Shown: piece by piece, positions 34,696 to 42,266 of the stretch
Position numbering within the stretch: position 1 is the first letter of the stretch
How the letters are laid out: each line of letters starts with the position of its first letter
DNA from: UBA6197 sp047638075
GTDB lineage: Bacteria > Pseudomonadota > Alphaproteobacteria > Rhodobacterales > Rhodobacteraceae
Reading direction: 5' to 3'
DNA: 64,000 nt
NCBI RefSeq assembly: GCF_047638075.1
Contig: NZ_JBLJBV010000021.1
Location: 1-64,000 of the forward strand
Translations under genes and position numbers: made by a program
The notes under the pieces: generated by a model
What the model saw: the letters and a program-made list of their open reading frames with translations, nothing else
The model's database searches: none
Told to the model about the DNA's origin: nothing

Positions 34696-35098
34696 GGATC
34701 AAAACCGCGCGTCGGCCTGAAAGACACCTGATCGTTCGCCTAGAGGGTTTTGCAAGGCTATCCGGGCAAAGTGTTGGGCCAGGTGCGTTTCGCGCAGATA
34801 TTTGACGATAAGGCCCCAATCGCTGGCAACGTGGGCGCGCGCGATTGGGGTTTTCAAAAGGCGCACTGGCGGCAGATCGGTTCGCCGGATCCTGTGTAGG
34901 GGTCAAAGACGTCTCTTTCCCCGCCGCGAAAGCTGCTGTCAGCCCTGTGCCATCTGATTGACCAAGCCAAGCGTTGCTTGGGTTGCGCTGCTGCTCATAT
35001 CAACTGGTTTTCATCAAGGTTTCTTCTTTTGTTCCGAGATCCGGCTTGGAGACTCGGTCTGGATACACTATCAGGTATCGTCTTATCCGGGGGCGAGC
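34696..35098. other. 403-bp intergenic stretch upstream of uvrA
   Basis: No gene is supported. Short frames on both strands end quickly and show no family motif. The last 120 bases are more AT-rich and probably contain the uvrA promoter, including an imperfect LexA-box-like sequence at 35020-35034. A hairpin-rich segment at 34810-34860 (CCAATCGC...GCGATTGG) is visible: CCCCAATCG at about 34815 pairs with CGATTGGGG at about 34842. Confidence 0.5.
35020..35034 (+). promoter_or_regulatory. Imperfect LexA (SOS) box upstream of uvrA
   Basis: TTTCTTCTTTTGTTC at 35020-35034 matches the alphaproteobacterial LexA pattern GTTC-N7-GTTC at seven of eight defined bases, 64 bases before the uvrA start. 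uvrA is an SOS gene in many relatives. A single-mismatch match in AT-rich sequence could occur by chance. Confidence 0.35.
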
Positions 35099-37960
35099 AT
35101 GGCCGAGCAGAAGTTCATCGAAGTACGCGGCGCGCGCGAACATAACCTCAAGAACGTCGATCTGGATATTCCGCGCGACCAGTTCGTGGTGATCACCGGG
35201 TTGTCGGGTTCGGGCAAATCCAGCCTCGCGTTCGATACGATCTACGCCGAGGGGCAGCGCCGCTACGTCGAAAGCCTGTCGGCCTATGCGCGCCAATTCC
35301 TTGATATGATGGGAAAACCTGACGTCGATCACATCTCGGGGCTTAGCCCGGCGATTTCGATCGAACAAAAGACCACGTCGAAAAATCCGCGATCGACCGT
35401 TGGCACGGTGACCGAAATCTACGACTATATGCGGCTTTTGTTCGCCCGCGCGGGCACCCCCTACAGCCCCGCCACCGGCCTGCCGATCGAGGCGCAGCAG
35501 GTGCAGGACATGGTTGACCGGGTGATGGCCCTGCCCGAGGGCACGCGGGCCTATCTTCTGGCCCCGATCGTGCGCGACCGCAAAGGCGAATACCGCAAGG
35601 AATTTCTGGACCTGCGCAAACAGGGTTTTGCCCGCGTCAAGGTCAACGGCACCTATCATGAGCTGGAGGAACCGCCCGTTCTGGACAAGAAATTCCGCCA
35701 CAACATCGACGTGGTGGTAGACCGGATCGTAGTGCGTGAGGGTCTGGAAACCCGCCTGGCTGATAGTTTTCGCACCGCGCTGGACCTGGCTGACGGTATA
35801 GCGCTTTTGGAAACCGTCGCCCCCGAGGGTCAGGAACCAGACCGGATCACATTCTCGGAAAAATTCGCCTGCCCGGTTTCCGGCTTTACCATCCCCGAAA
35901 TCGAGCCACGTCTTTTTTCGTTCAACGCCCCCTTCGGCGCCTGTCCCGTCTGCGACGGGCTGGGAATGGAGCTGTTCTTTGACGAACGTCTGGTAGTGCC
36001 AGACGTCACCCTGCAAATCGGGAACGGCGCGATTGCGCCTTGGTCCAAATCGAAAAGCCCGTATTTCACCCAAACCATCGAAGCGCTTGCCAAGCATTTT
36101 GGCTTTGACCGCCGTAAGGCCTGGAAAGACCTGCCCGAGGCGGTGCAAAAGCTGTTTCTCTACGGGTCGGGCGACGAAGAAATTCCGTTCCGCTTTGACG
36201 AGGGCGGCCGCGTCTATCAGGTCAGCCGCACCTTCGAGGGCATCATCCCCAATATGGAGCGTCGCTACCGCGAAACCGATAGCGCCTGGTCGCGCGAGGA
36301 AATGGAGCGTTATCAGAACAACCGCCCCTGCGGCGCCTGCGGCGGCTACCGCCTGAAACCCGAGGCGCTGGCGGTCAAGATTGCCGGGCTGCATGTGGGG
36401 CAGGTCGTCGAAATGTCGATCCGCGAGGCCCACGCCTGGGCCGAGGCCGTGCCGGCCAGCCTGTCCGTGCAGAAAAATGAAATCGCCAAGGCGATCTTGA
36501 AGGAAATCCGCGAAAGACTGGGGTTCCTGATCAATGTCGGCCTTGATTATCTGACACTAAGCCGTGCTGCCGGTACGCTTTCGGGCGGCGAAAGTCAGCG
36601 AATCCGCCTGGCCTCGCAGATCGGATCGGGTCTGACGGGGGTTCTGTATGTGCTGGATGAGCCGTCGATCGGCCTGCATCAGCGCGACAATGACCGGCTG
36701 CTGACAACGCTGAAAAACCTGCGCGATCAGGGCAATTCAGTGCTGGTGGTCGAACACGACGAAGACGCGATCCGCCATGCCGATTATGTTTTTGACATGG
36801 GGCCGGGGGCGGGGGTGCATGGTGGCCAGATCGTTGCACGCGGCACACCCGATGAAATCGCCGCCGATCCCGCCAGCCTGACCGGCCAATACCTGTCAGG
36901 AATACGCGAGATTGCCGTGCCAAAATCGCGCCGGGCCGGTAACGGCAAGTCGGTCAAGGTAGTAGGTGCCACCGGCAACAACCTCAAAAATGTGACAGCC
37001 GAATTCCCCTTGGGAAAATTTGTCTGCGTCACCGGTGTCTCAGGGGGCGGAAAATCCACGCTCACTATCGAGACGCTGTTCAAAACCGCCTCAATGCGTC
37101 TGAACGGCGCACGCCAGACCCCGGCGCCTTGCGAAACGATCAAGGGACTTGAGCATCTCGACAAGGTCATCGACATCGACCAGCGCGCCATCGGGCGGAC
37201 ACCCCGCTCCAACCCGGCGACCTACACCGGTGCCTTCACCCCGATCCGCGACTGGTTCGCGGGCCTGCCGGAGTCAAAAGCGCGCGGCTACAAACCGGGG
37301 CGATTTTCGTTCAACGTCAAGGGCGGCCGTTGTGAGGCCTGCCAAGGCGATGGCGTGATCAAGATCGAGATGCACTTTTTGCCCGACGTCTATGTTGAAT
37401 GCGAAACCTGTAAAGGTCATCGCTACAACCGCGAAACTTTGGAAGTTCACTTTAAAGGCAAGAGCATAGCCGACGTTCTTGATATGACGGTCGAAGACGC
37501 GCAAGAGTTTTTCAAAGCCGTTCCCTCGATCCGCGAAAAGATGGATGCGCTGGTCGAGGTGGGCCTTGGCTACATCAAGGTGGGCCAACAGGCGACCACG
37601 CTTTCAGGCGGCGAGGCGCAGCGCGTAAAGCTGTCAAAGGAACTGTCGCGCCGTGCCACCGGCCGCACCCTCTACATTCTCGATGAACCCACGACGGGGT
37701 TGCATTTCGAAGACGTGAAAAAGCTGCTTGAGGTGCTCCACAGCCTGGTCGATCAGGGTAACACGGTGGTGGTGATCGAACACAACCTTGATGTCATCAA
37801 GACCGCCGACTGGATCATAGATATTGGCCCCGAGGGCGGCGATGGCGGTGGTGTGATCGTGGCCACTGGGACACCTGAACAGATAGCCAAAGCCACTCAC
37901 AGCTACACCGGGCAATACCTGGGCCCGATGCTGAGATCCCGCAGCGTCGCTGCGGAGTGA
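35099..37960 (+). CDS. uvrA: Excinuclease ABC subunit A
   Basis: UvrA finds helix-distorting DNA damage and loads UvrB in nucleotide excision repair. The 953-residue protein has two ABC ATPase modules: GLSGSGKSSLAFDTIYAEGQ then LSGGESQRIRLASQIG and YVLDEPSIGLH; GVSGGGKSTLTIETL then LSGGEAQRVKLSKEL and YILDEPTTGLHFEDV. Zinc-binding cysteines appear in CGACGGYRL, CEACQGDG and CETCKGHRY. The ATG at 35099 is used because the family begins MAEQKFIEVRGAREHNLKN; a longer frame upstream is not conserved. A strong hairpin repeat follows the stop. Confidence 0.97.
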   Translation: MAEQKFIEVRGAREHNLKNVDLDIPRDQFVVITGLSGSGKSSLAFDTIYAEGQRRYVESLSAYARQFLDMMGKPDVDHISGLSPAISIEQKTTSKNPRSTVGTVTEIYDYMRLLFARAGTPYSPATGLPIEAQQVQDMVDRVMALPEGTRAYLLAPIVRDRKGEYRKEFLDLRKQGFARVKVNGTYHELEEPPVLDKKFRHNIDVVVDRIVVREGLETRLADSFRTALDLADGIALLETVAPEGQEPDRITFSEKFACPVSGFTIPEIEPRLFSFNAPFGACPVCDGLGMELFFDERLVVPDVTLQIGNGAIAPWSKSKSPYFTQTIEALAKHFGFDRRKAWKDLPEAVQKLFLYGSGDEEIPFRFDEGGRVYQVSRTFEGIIPNMERRYRETDSAWSREEMERYQNNRPCGACGGYRLKPEALAVKIAGLHVGQVVEMSIREAHAWAEAVPASLSVQKNEIAKAILKEIRERLGFLINVGLDYLTLSRAAGTLSGGESQRIRLASQIGSGLTGVLYVLDEPSIGLHQRDNDRLLTTLKNLRDQGNSVLVVEHDEDAIRHADYVFDMGPGAGVHGGQIVARGTPDEIAADPASLTGQYLSGIREIAVPKSRRAGNGKSVKVVGATGNNLKNVTAEFPLGKFVCVTGVSGGGKSTLTIETLFKTASMRLNGARQTPAPCETIKGLEHLDKVIDIDQRAIGRTPRSNPATYTGAFTPIRDWFAGLPESKARGYKPGRFSFNVKGGRCEACQGDGVIKIEMHFLPDVYVECETCKGHRYNRETLEVHFKGKSIADVLDMTVEDAQEFFKAVPSIREKMDALVEVGLGYIKVGQQATTLSGGEAQRVKLSKELSRRATGRTLYILDEPTTGLHFEDVKKLLEVLHSLVDQGNTVVVIEHNLDVIKTADWIIDIGPEGGDGGGVIVATGTPEQIAKATHSYTGQYLGPMLRSRSVAAE

Positions 37961-37968
37961 TTTTGGGT

Positions 37969-38049
37969 TTTGTTTGGCAAAAATACTCCCGCCGGAGGCT
38001 CCGCGGCTAGTCCGGGCAGCCTCCGGCGGGAGTATTTTCACCAAATAAA
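37969..38049. terminator. Long palindrome, repeat family copy 4, bidirectional terminator
   Basis: Left arm 37969-38000 and right arm 38018-38049 pair at 29 of 32 positions around a 17-base loop. The arms contain TTTGTTTGGCAAAAATACTC and CCCGCCGGAGGCT. It lies nine bases after the uvrA stop and six bases before the end of the convergent DUF2892 gene, where a two-way terminator is expected. It is the most complete copy of the family also seen at 9447, 19978 and 23281. Confidence 0.8.
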
Positions 38050-38054
38050 TTCAC

Positions 38055-38258
38055 TTATTTCTTCATCGGGCAGGTGTTGAAGCCAAGCACCGAATACATG
38101 AGGCAACTTCCCATCAACCCGGTCAATAGCGGCAAGATGCCGATCAGAAACAACCAGCGGTAGCTGGCTTGTGGGTAGACGAAAAAGCCTGCAATCAGGG
38201 CAAGCCCGACGACGATGCGCAAAATGCGGTCGATGCCGCCGACGTTGGATTTGAACAT
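38055..38258 (-). CDS. DUF2892-family small membrane protein
   Basis: The 67-residue product has the DUF2892 pattern: MFKSNVGGIDRILRIVVGLA, a hydrophobic hairpin of two helices (IAGFFVY and FLIGILPLLTGLMGSC), and a terminal GFNTCPMKK. The same domain forms the membrane part of YgaP-type rhodaneses and occurs near sulfur- and redox-responsive regulators. It lies 79 bases downstream of a Crp/Fnr gene on the same strand and is probably its partner or target. Two cysteines (SC and NTC) could be functional. Confidence 0.88.
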   Translation of the reverse strand: MFKSNVGGIDRILRIVVGLALIAGFFVYPQASYRWLFLIGILPLLTGLMGSCLMYSVLGFNTCPMKK

Positions 38259-38337
38259 TGGTTACTCCATTCACGCGGGCGCTGATGCCCGGTTGCGATA
38301 AGCATATCCGATGGCGTGGGGTGCGTCTGTGACTAGG

Positions 38338-38997
38338 TCACAGCGTTCCAGTCAGGGCCAGCCGTTCCAATGCGGCGCGATTGGTCAGTAGAACGGCGCC
38401 ACGTTCCGTGCGCACCCAGCCTGCGCGCGCAAACACATCCAGCCTGCGCGATACGACCTCGCGCGCTGACCCGATCTGCGCGGCCAACTCGGCTTGGGTT
38501 GCCCTGACCCGATCGCCGCTGGCGCGCGCCAGCAGCGCCTCAGCCAACCGGATCTCAACGCGCTGAAACGCCACGCGCTCCATCAGCTGAATCATATCAC
38601 CCATCCGTTCGGCGAAGGCGGCAAAGACGAGCCGTCGAAAGCCGGGGGCCTTGTCCATCAGCGCCAGAAAAGGCCCGCGCGGCACCATCACCAGCGTGCA
38701 ATCAGCTGCCACAATCGCCTCGGACGAGTAATCGCCCCCGCCCAGCAGACCCAGCGTCGATTGAACGCAGCTTTGACCCGGCTCAATCGCATAAAGCAGT
38801 AGCTCACGCCCATTTGCCCCGGTCAGAAACACCTCGATCCGGCCAGAAAGCATCAGCGCAAATCCCGCAACCTTGTCGCCGGGGCGAAACAGCACCGTAC
38901 CGCGACGCAAGGTTTGCGGGGTCAACCGCCCAAGTTCTGCGCGGGTATCGGGTTCCAGTACCGCAAGCGCGGGGGTGTCCAGGGGCCAGTCGTTCAT
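38338..38997 (-). CDS. Crp/Fnr-family transcriptional regulator
   Basis: The 219-residue protein has a cyclic-nucleotide-type beta barrel (GTVLFRPGDKVAGFALMLSG, then IEVFLTGANGRELLLYAIEP), a dimer helix (AFAERMGDMIQLMERVAFQR) and a helix-turn-helix (RATQAELAAQIGSAREVVSRRLDVFARAGW). No [4Fe-4S] cysteine cluster like that of FNR is present; single cysteines are at GQSCVQS and AADCTL. Pairing with DUF2892 suggests control by a thiol or sulfur signal, which is inference. The ATG at 38997 starts the conserved part; a longer frame exists. Confidence 0.88.
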   Translation of the reverse strand: MNDWPLDTPALAVLEPDTRAELGRLTPQTLRRGTVLFRPGDKVAGFALMLSGRIEVFLTGANGRELLLYAIEPGQSCVQSTLGLLGGGDYSSEAIVAADCTLVMVPRGPFLALMDKAPGFRRLVFAAFAERMGDMIQLMERVAFQRVEIRLAEALLARASGDRVRATQAELAAQIGSAREVVSRRLDVFARAGWVRTERGAVLLTNRAALERLALTGTL

Positions 38998-39045
38998 GGG
39001 CGAGTAGTAGGCGGCTTGCCGGGCAAAGCACAAGCCGTCATCCGG

Positions 39046-39918
39046 TCAACCGCGTCCGCGTTTTTCAAACCGCGGCAACATTGCCGAGAAATCCATCCCC
39101 TTGCCGCCCTCCTGCTCGACGAAGGTGGTGTAAAGCGCTGCGGCCATCTGCCCCATTGGGGTGTCGGCATCTGCGGCCTCGGCGGCCTGCTGGCTAAGAC
39201 GCAGATCCTTGAGCATGAGTTCAGCGGCGAAGCCCGGCTTGTAGTTGTTGTCGCTGGGCGATTTGGGGCCAATGCCGGGGGCCGGGCAATATGTATTCAT
39301 CGACCAGCTGGCGCCGGAAGAAGTTGAAACCACATCAAACATCTTATCGCGTGCGAGCCCCAGTTTATCGGCCAGTGCAAAGGCCTCGCAGGTGGCAATC
39401 ATGGTGACGCCCAGGATCATGTTGTTACAGATTTTGGCAGCCTGCCCGGCGCCTGCCACCCCGCAATGCACGACCTTCTGCCCCATGATGTCAAATAGCG
39501 GCGTGACCGTTTCAAAGGCGGAGTCGGTGCCGCCAACCATGAAGGTCAGCGTTCCGGCAGCGGCCCCGCTGGTGCCGCCGGATACAGGTGCATCCAGCAC
39601 TTGCAGCCCCGCAGCCGATGCCTGTTCGGCCACAAAACGCGCCGCGTCCACATCAACTGTCGAGCAGTCGCACAGCACCGCCCCCTTGGCCATTGCCGGG
39701 ATTACCTCGGCCGCCACGGTGCGCAAGATTGCGCCACTGGGCAGCATGGTGATGACCACATCGGCGCCGGTTGCGGCCTCGGCGGCGCTTTGGGCGGGTG
39801 TTGCGCCTTTGGGGATCGGGGCGACCGGGTCGTAACCGGTAACGGTGTGGCCTGCCGCCACAAGGTTGGTGGCCATCGGGCCGCCCATATTGCCAAGGCC
39901 GATAAATCCGATTTTCAC
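39046..39918 (-). CDS. mmsB: 3-hydroxyisobutyrate dehydrogenase
   Basis: MmsB oxidises 3-hydroxyisobutyrate to methylmalonate semialdehyde with NAD in valine breakdown. The 290-residue protein has IGFIGLGNMGGPMATNLVAA (cofactor fold), DAPVSGGTSGAAAGTLTFMV (substrate loop) and GAGQAAKICNNMILGVTM with the catalytic Lys. These features match the beta-hydroxyacid dehydrogenase family and the operon context settles the substrate. It starts three bases after the hydrolase stop and is the last gene of the mms operon. Confidence 0.93.
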   Translation of the reverse strand: MKIGFIGLGNMGGPMATNLVAAGHTVTGYDPVAPIPKGATPAQSAAEAATGADVVITMLPSGAILRTVAAEVIPAMAKGAVLCDCSTVDVDAARFVAEQASAAGLQVLDAPVSGGTSGAAAGTLTFMVGGTDSAFETVTPLFDIMGQKVVHCGVAGAGQAAKICNNMILGVTMIATCEAFALADKLGLARDKMFDVVSTSSGASWSMNTYCPAPGIGPKSPSDNNYKPGFAAELMLKDLRLSQQAAEAADADTPMGQMAAALYTTFVEQEGGKGMDFSAMLPRFEKRGRG

Positions 39919-39921
39919 AGC

Positions 39922-40950
39922 TCAATCCCTCCAGATTGCGGCCTCGGGGCCTAAAGGTTCCAGCATTTGCGCCACATCCTCGGGGCGCAGTGTCGCCAGC
40001 GTGTGCCGCCAGACGGGGCGGCGGTCCTTGTCGATGATCTGGGCGCGCACACCCTCCAGAAAGTCGCCCATCGCGGTTGCGCGGCGGGTAAAGCGGTATT
40101 CACGGCTTAGTGCTGCGCGGATGGTCGGGTCTGCGCGCGTCATCCGCACCAGTGCCAGCGTGGCGGCCATCGACAGGGGCGAGTTGCGCCGGATCAGCGT
40201 TAGCGTGTCGGTTGCGAAATCGCTGTCCGTCCTGGTCAGCCGCCCGATGATCGCGGCAAGGTCGGGTGCGCTAAAGGCCGCGTCGATCTGCGGTGCAAGC
40301 GCGGCCAAAGCCGACGCCGGGGCAGGGGTACCCTGAATGATGGTGGGATTGCCGGTGGCTATAAGCCGGGCTTTCAGCGCGTCCCACTTGGCCTCGGGCA
40401 GGTAGGTATCGGCAAAATTCGCATGGATTGCGTCACCTGCGCCCATGCGGGTGCCGGTAATGCCCAGATATTCACCCAAAGCGCCCGGTGCGCGGGCCAG
40501 CAAAAGCGTGCCGCCCACGTCGGGAACCAACCCGATGCCGCTTTCGGGCATCGCCATCTGGGTGCTGTCACCGACGATCCGGTGGCTGGCGTGGCCGCCC
40601 ACGCCCACGCCGCCGCCCATCACGAATCCCTGCATGAAGGCAACGATCGGTTTGGGGAATTCTGCGATAGACGCGTTCATCCGGTATTCTTCGGCAAAGA
40701 ATTCATGTGAGACGGTATGATCGCCTGCCCGCCCCGCGTGATACATCGCCGCGATGTCACCCCCCGTGCAAAAGGCGCGCTCACCCATGGCGTCGATCAG
40801 CACCAGATCCACCGAAGGATCGTGGCGCCAGTCATCAAGCGCGGTCTCGATTGCGGTGGCCATCTGGTGGTTCAGCGCGTTCAGGGCAGCGGGGCGGGCA
40901 AAGGTCAGGCGTCCGGCGCGGCCTTCCTTGCGGGCGATGATATCGGCCAT
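39922..40950 (-). CDS. 3-hydroxyisobutyryl-CoA hydrolase
   Basis: This crotonase-fold thioesterase (342 aa) releases 3-hydroxyisobutyrate from its CoA ester. Diagnostic stretches are RAFCTGGDIAAMYHAGR, QGFVMGGGVGVGGHASHR (oxyanion region) and MPESGIGLVPDVGG, with the catalytic Glu, as in HIBYL-CoA hydrolases rather than plain enoyl-CoA hydratases. Its ATG overlaps the stop of the acyl-CoA dehydrogenase gene by one base. An enoyl-CoA hydratase for the preceding step is not in the operon and must be supplied from elsewhere. Confidence 0.9.
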   Translation of the reverse strand: MADIIARKEGRAGRLTFARPAALNALNHQMATAIETALDDWRHDPSVDLVLIDAMGERAFCTGGDIAAMYHAGRAGDHTVSHEFFAEEYRMNASIAEFPKPIVAFMQGFVMGGGVGVGGHASHRIVGDSTQMAMPESGIGLVPDVGGTLLLARAPGALGEYLGITGTRMGAGDAIHANFADTYLPEAKWDALKARLIATGNPTIIQGTPAPASALAALAPQIDAAFSAPDLAAIIGRLTRTDSDFATDTLTLIRRNSPLSMAATLALVRMTRADPTIRAALSREYRFTRRATAMGDFLEGVRAQIIDKDRRPVWRHTLATLRPEDVAQMLEPLGPEAAIWRD

Positions 40951-42095
40951 CAGCCGCGCTCTGCCAGCATTGTGCGGGAAATGATCAGGTGCATGATCTC
41001 ATTCGTCCCTTCCAAGATCTGATGGACACGCAAATCGCGGACCAGTTTTTCAATACCATAATCGGCCAGATAACCGTAGCCGCCGTGTAGTTGCAGGCAG
41101 GTATTGGCCACCTCAAACGCGGCATCGGTGACATACATTTTTGCCATGGCGCAGAATTTCGTGGCATCGGGGGTGCCCTGATCCAGTTTCCACGCCGCCT
41201 GACGCAAAAAGATGCGCGCTGATTGCAGCTTTACCTCTTGCTCGGCCAGCCGGAATTGTAGCGCCTGAAACTGGTCAAGGGTTTTACCGAAGGCCGTGCG
41301 CTCGCCCATATAATCCAGCGTCAGATCCAGCGCCCGCTGCGCGCCGCCTAGCGCGCCGGCGGCGATGTTCAGCCGCCCGCCATCCAGCCCGGCCATCGCA
41401 TAGGCAAAGCCCTTGCCCTCATCACCGATGCGGTTTTTCAGCGGCACGAGGCAATCATCGAACTGCACCTGCGCGGTAGGTTGCGCGCGCCAACCCATTT
41501 TCTCTTCCAGCGCGCCAAAGGAAAGGCCGGGTGTGCCCCCTTCGACAATCACCGTGGAAATCCCTTTGGGACCAGCATCTCCGGTGCGCACCATGGTGAC
41601 GTAGGCATCCGAATAGCCCCCGCCCGAGATGAACGCCTTGGTGCCGTTCAACCGGTAGCCCTGATCGGTCACGTCCGCGCGGGTTCGCAGCGCCGCCGCG
41701 TCAGAGCCTGCCCCCGGTTCGGTCAGGCAGTAGGAAAAGACCTTTTCCATGCTGCACAGCGCCGGAAGCCAGGCTGCCTTGACCTCATCCGAAGCGAATT
41801 TGTCGATCATGCCGCCGCACATGTTGTGGATCGACAGGAACGACCCCACCGCCGGGCAGGCCATCGCCAGCGCCTCAAAGATCAGCGTTGCATCCAGCCG
41901 CGACAGGCCAGAGCCGCCATAGTCTTCGGAAACATAAATCCCGCCAAGGCCCAGTTCGGCCACCTTCGGCCAGAGCGATCTGGGAATCGTGCCTTCGGAT
42001 TCCCATGTGCGGGCAAACGGCGCGATATGCTTTTGCCCGAAGGCATGGGCCATATAAAATATCGCCTGCTGTTCCTTGCTGAGTGCAAAATCCAT
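40950..42095 (-). CDS. Acyl-CoA dehydrogenase, probably isobutyryl-CoA
   Basis: The 381-residue flavoenzyme has the acyl-CoA dehydrogenase layout: an N-terminal helical part (MDFALSKEQQAIFYMAHAFG), YCLTEPGAGSDAAALRTRA and GTKAFISGGGYSDAYVTMVR in the middle, and QLHGGYGYLADYGIEKLVRD near the end, then QILEGTNEIMHLIISR where the catalytic Glu lies. Position between mmsA and the hydrolase gene points to isobutyryl-CoA (or 2-methyl-branched acyl-CoA) as substrate. It is translated from an ATG at 42095 with AGGACAC upstream, separated from mmsA by a hairpin. Confidence 0.9.
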   Translation of the reverse strand: MDFALSKEQQAIFYMAHAFGQKHIAPFARTWESEGTIPRSLWPKVAELGLGGIYVSEDYGGSGLSRLDATLIFEALAMACPAVGSFLSIHNMCGGMIDKFASDEVKAAWLPALCSMEKVFSYCLTEPGAGSDAAALRTRADVTDQGYRLNGTKAFISGGGYSDAYVTMVRTGDAGPKGISTVIVEGGTPGLSFGALEEKMGWRAQPTAQVQFDDCLVPLKNRIGDEGKGFAYAMAGLDGGRLNIAAGALGGAQRALDLTLDYMGERTAFGKTLDQFQALQFRLAEQEVKLQSARIFLRQAAWKLDQGTPDATKFCAMAKMYVTDAAFEVANTCLQLHGGYGYLADYGIEKLVRDLRVHQILEGTNEIMHLIISRTMLAERG

Positions 42096-42226
42096 GTGTC
42101 CTCCCCCAAATCCGGTGCCGCAGATGAAATGGATTGAACGCCCGCTCAGTTTTCAATCCTCGCAGCAATTTTGCAAGCGCCGTCTGTTTGCAGGCCGGTT
42201 GGGGCGGGTCGGGCAAAGGTGGGGTT

Positions 42227-42255
42227 GCCCCGCCGAAGGAGATATTCGGCGGGGC
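42227..42255 (-). promoter_or_regulatory. Perfect 11-bp hairpin between mmsA and the downstream genes
   Basis: GCCCCGCCGAA at 42227-42237 pairs perfectly with TTCGGCGGGGC at 42245-42255 around a seven-base loop, eleven bases after the mmsA stop. No U-run follows on the minus strand, so it may be a partial terminator, a processing site or a 3' stabiliser that lets mmsA be made in larger amounts than the other enzymes. Confidence 0.6.
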
Positions 42256-42266
42256 TTGGTTTCAGG

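Noticed and set aside
35000..36433. A 477-codon minus-strand frame
   Set aside because: It is antisense to uvrA and has no family resemblance.
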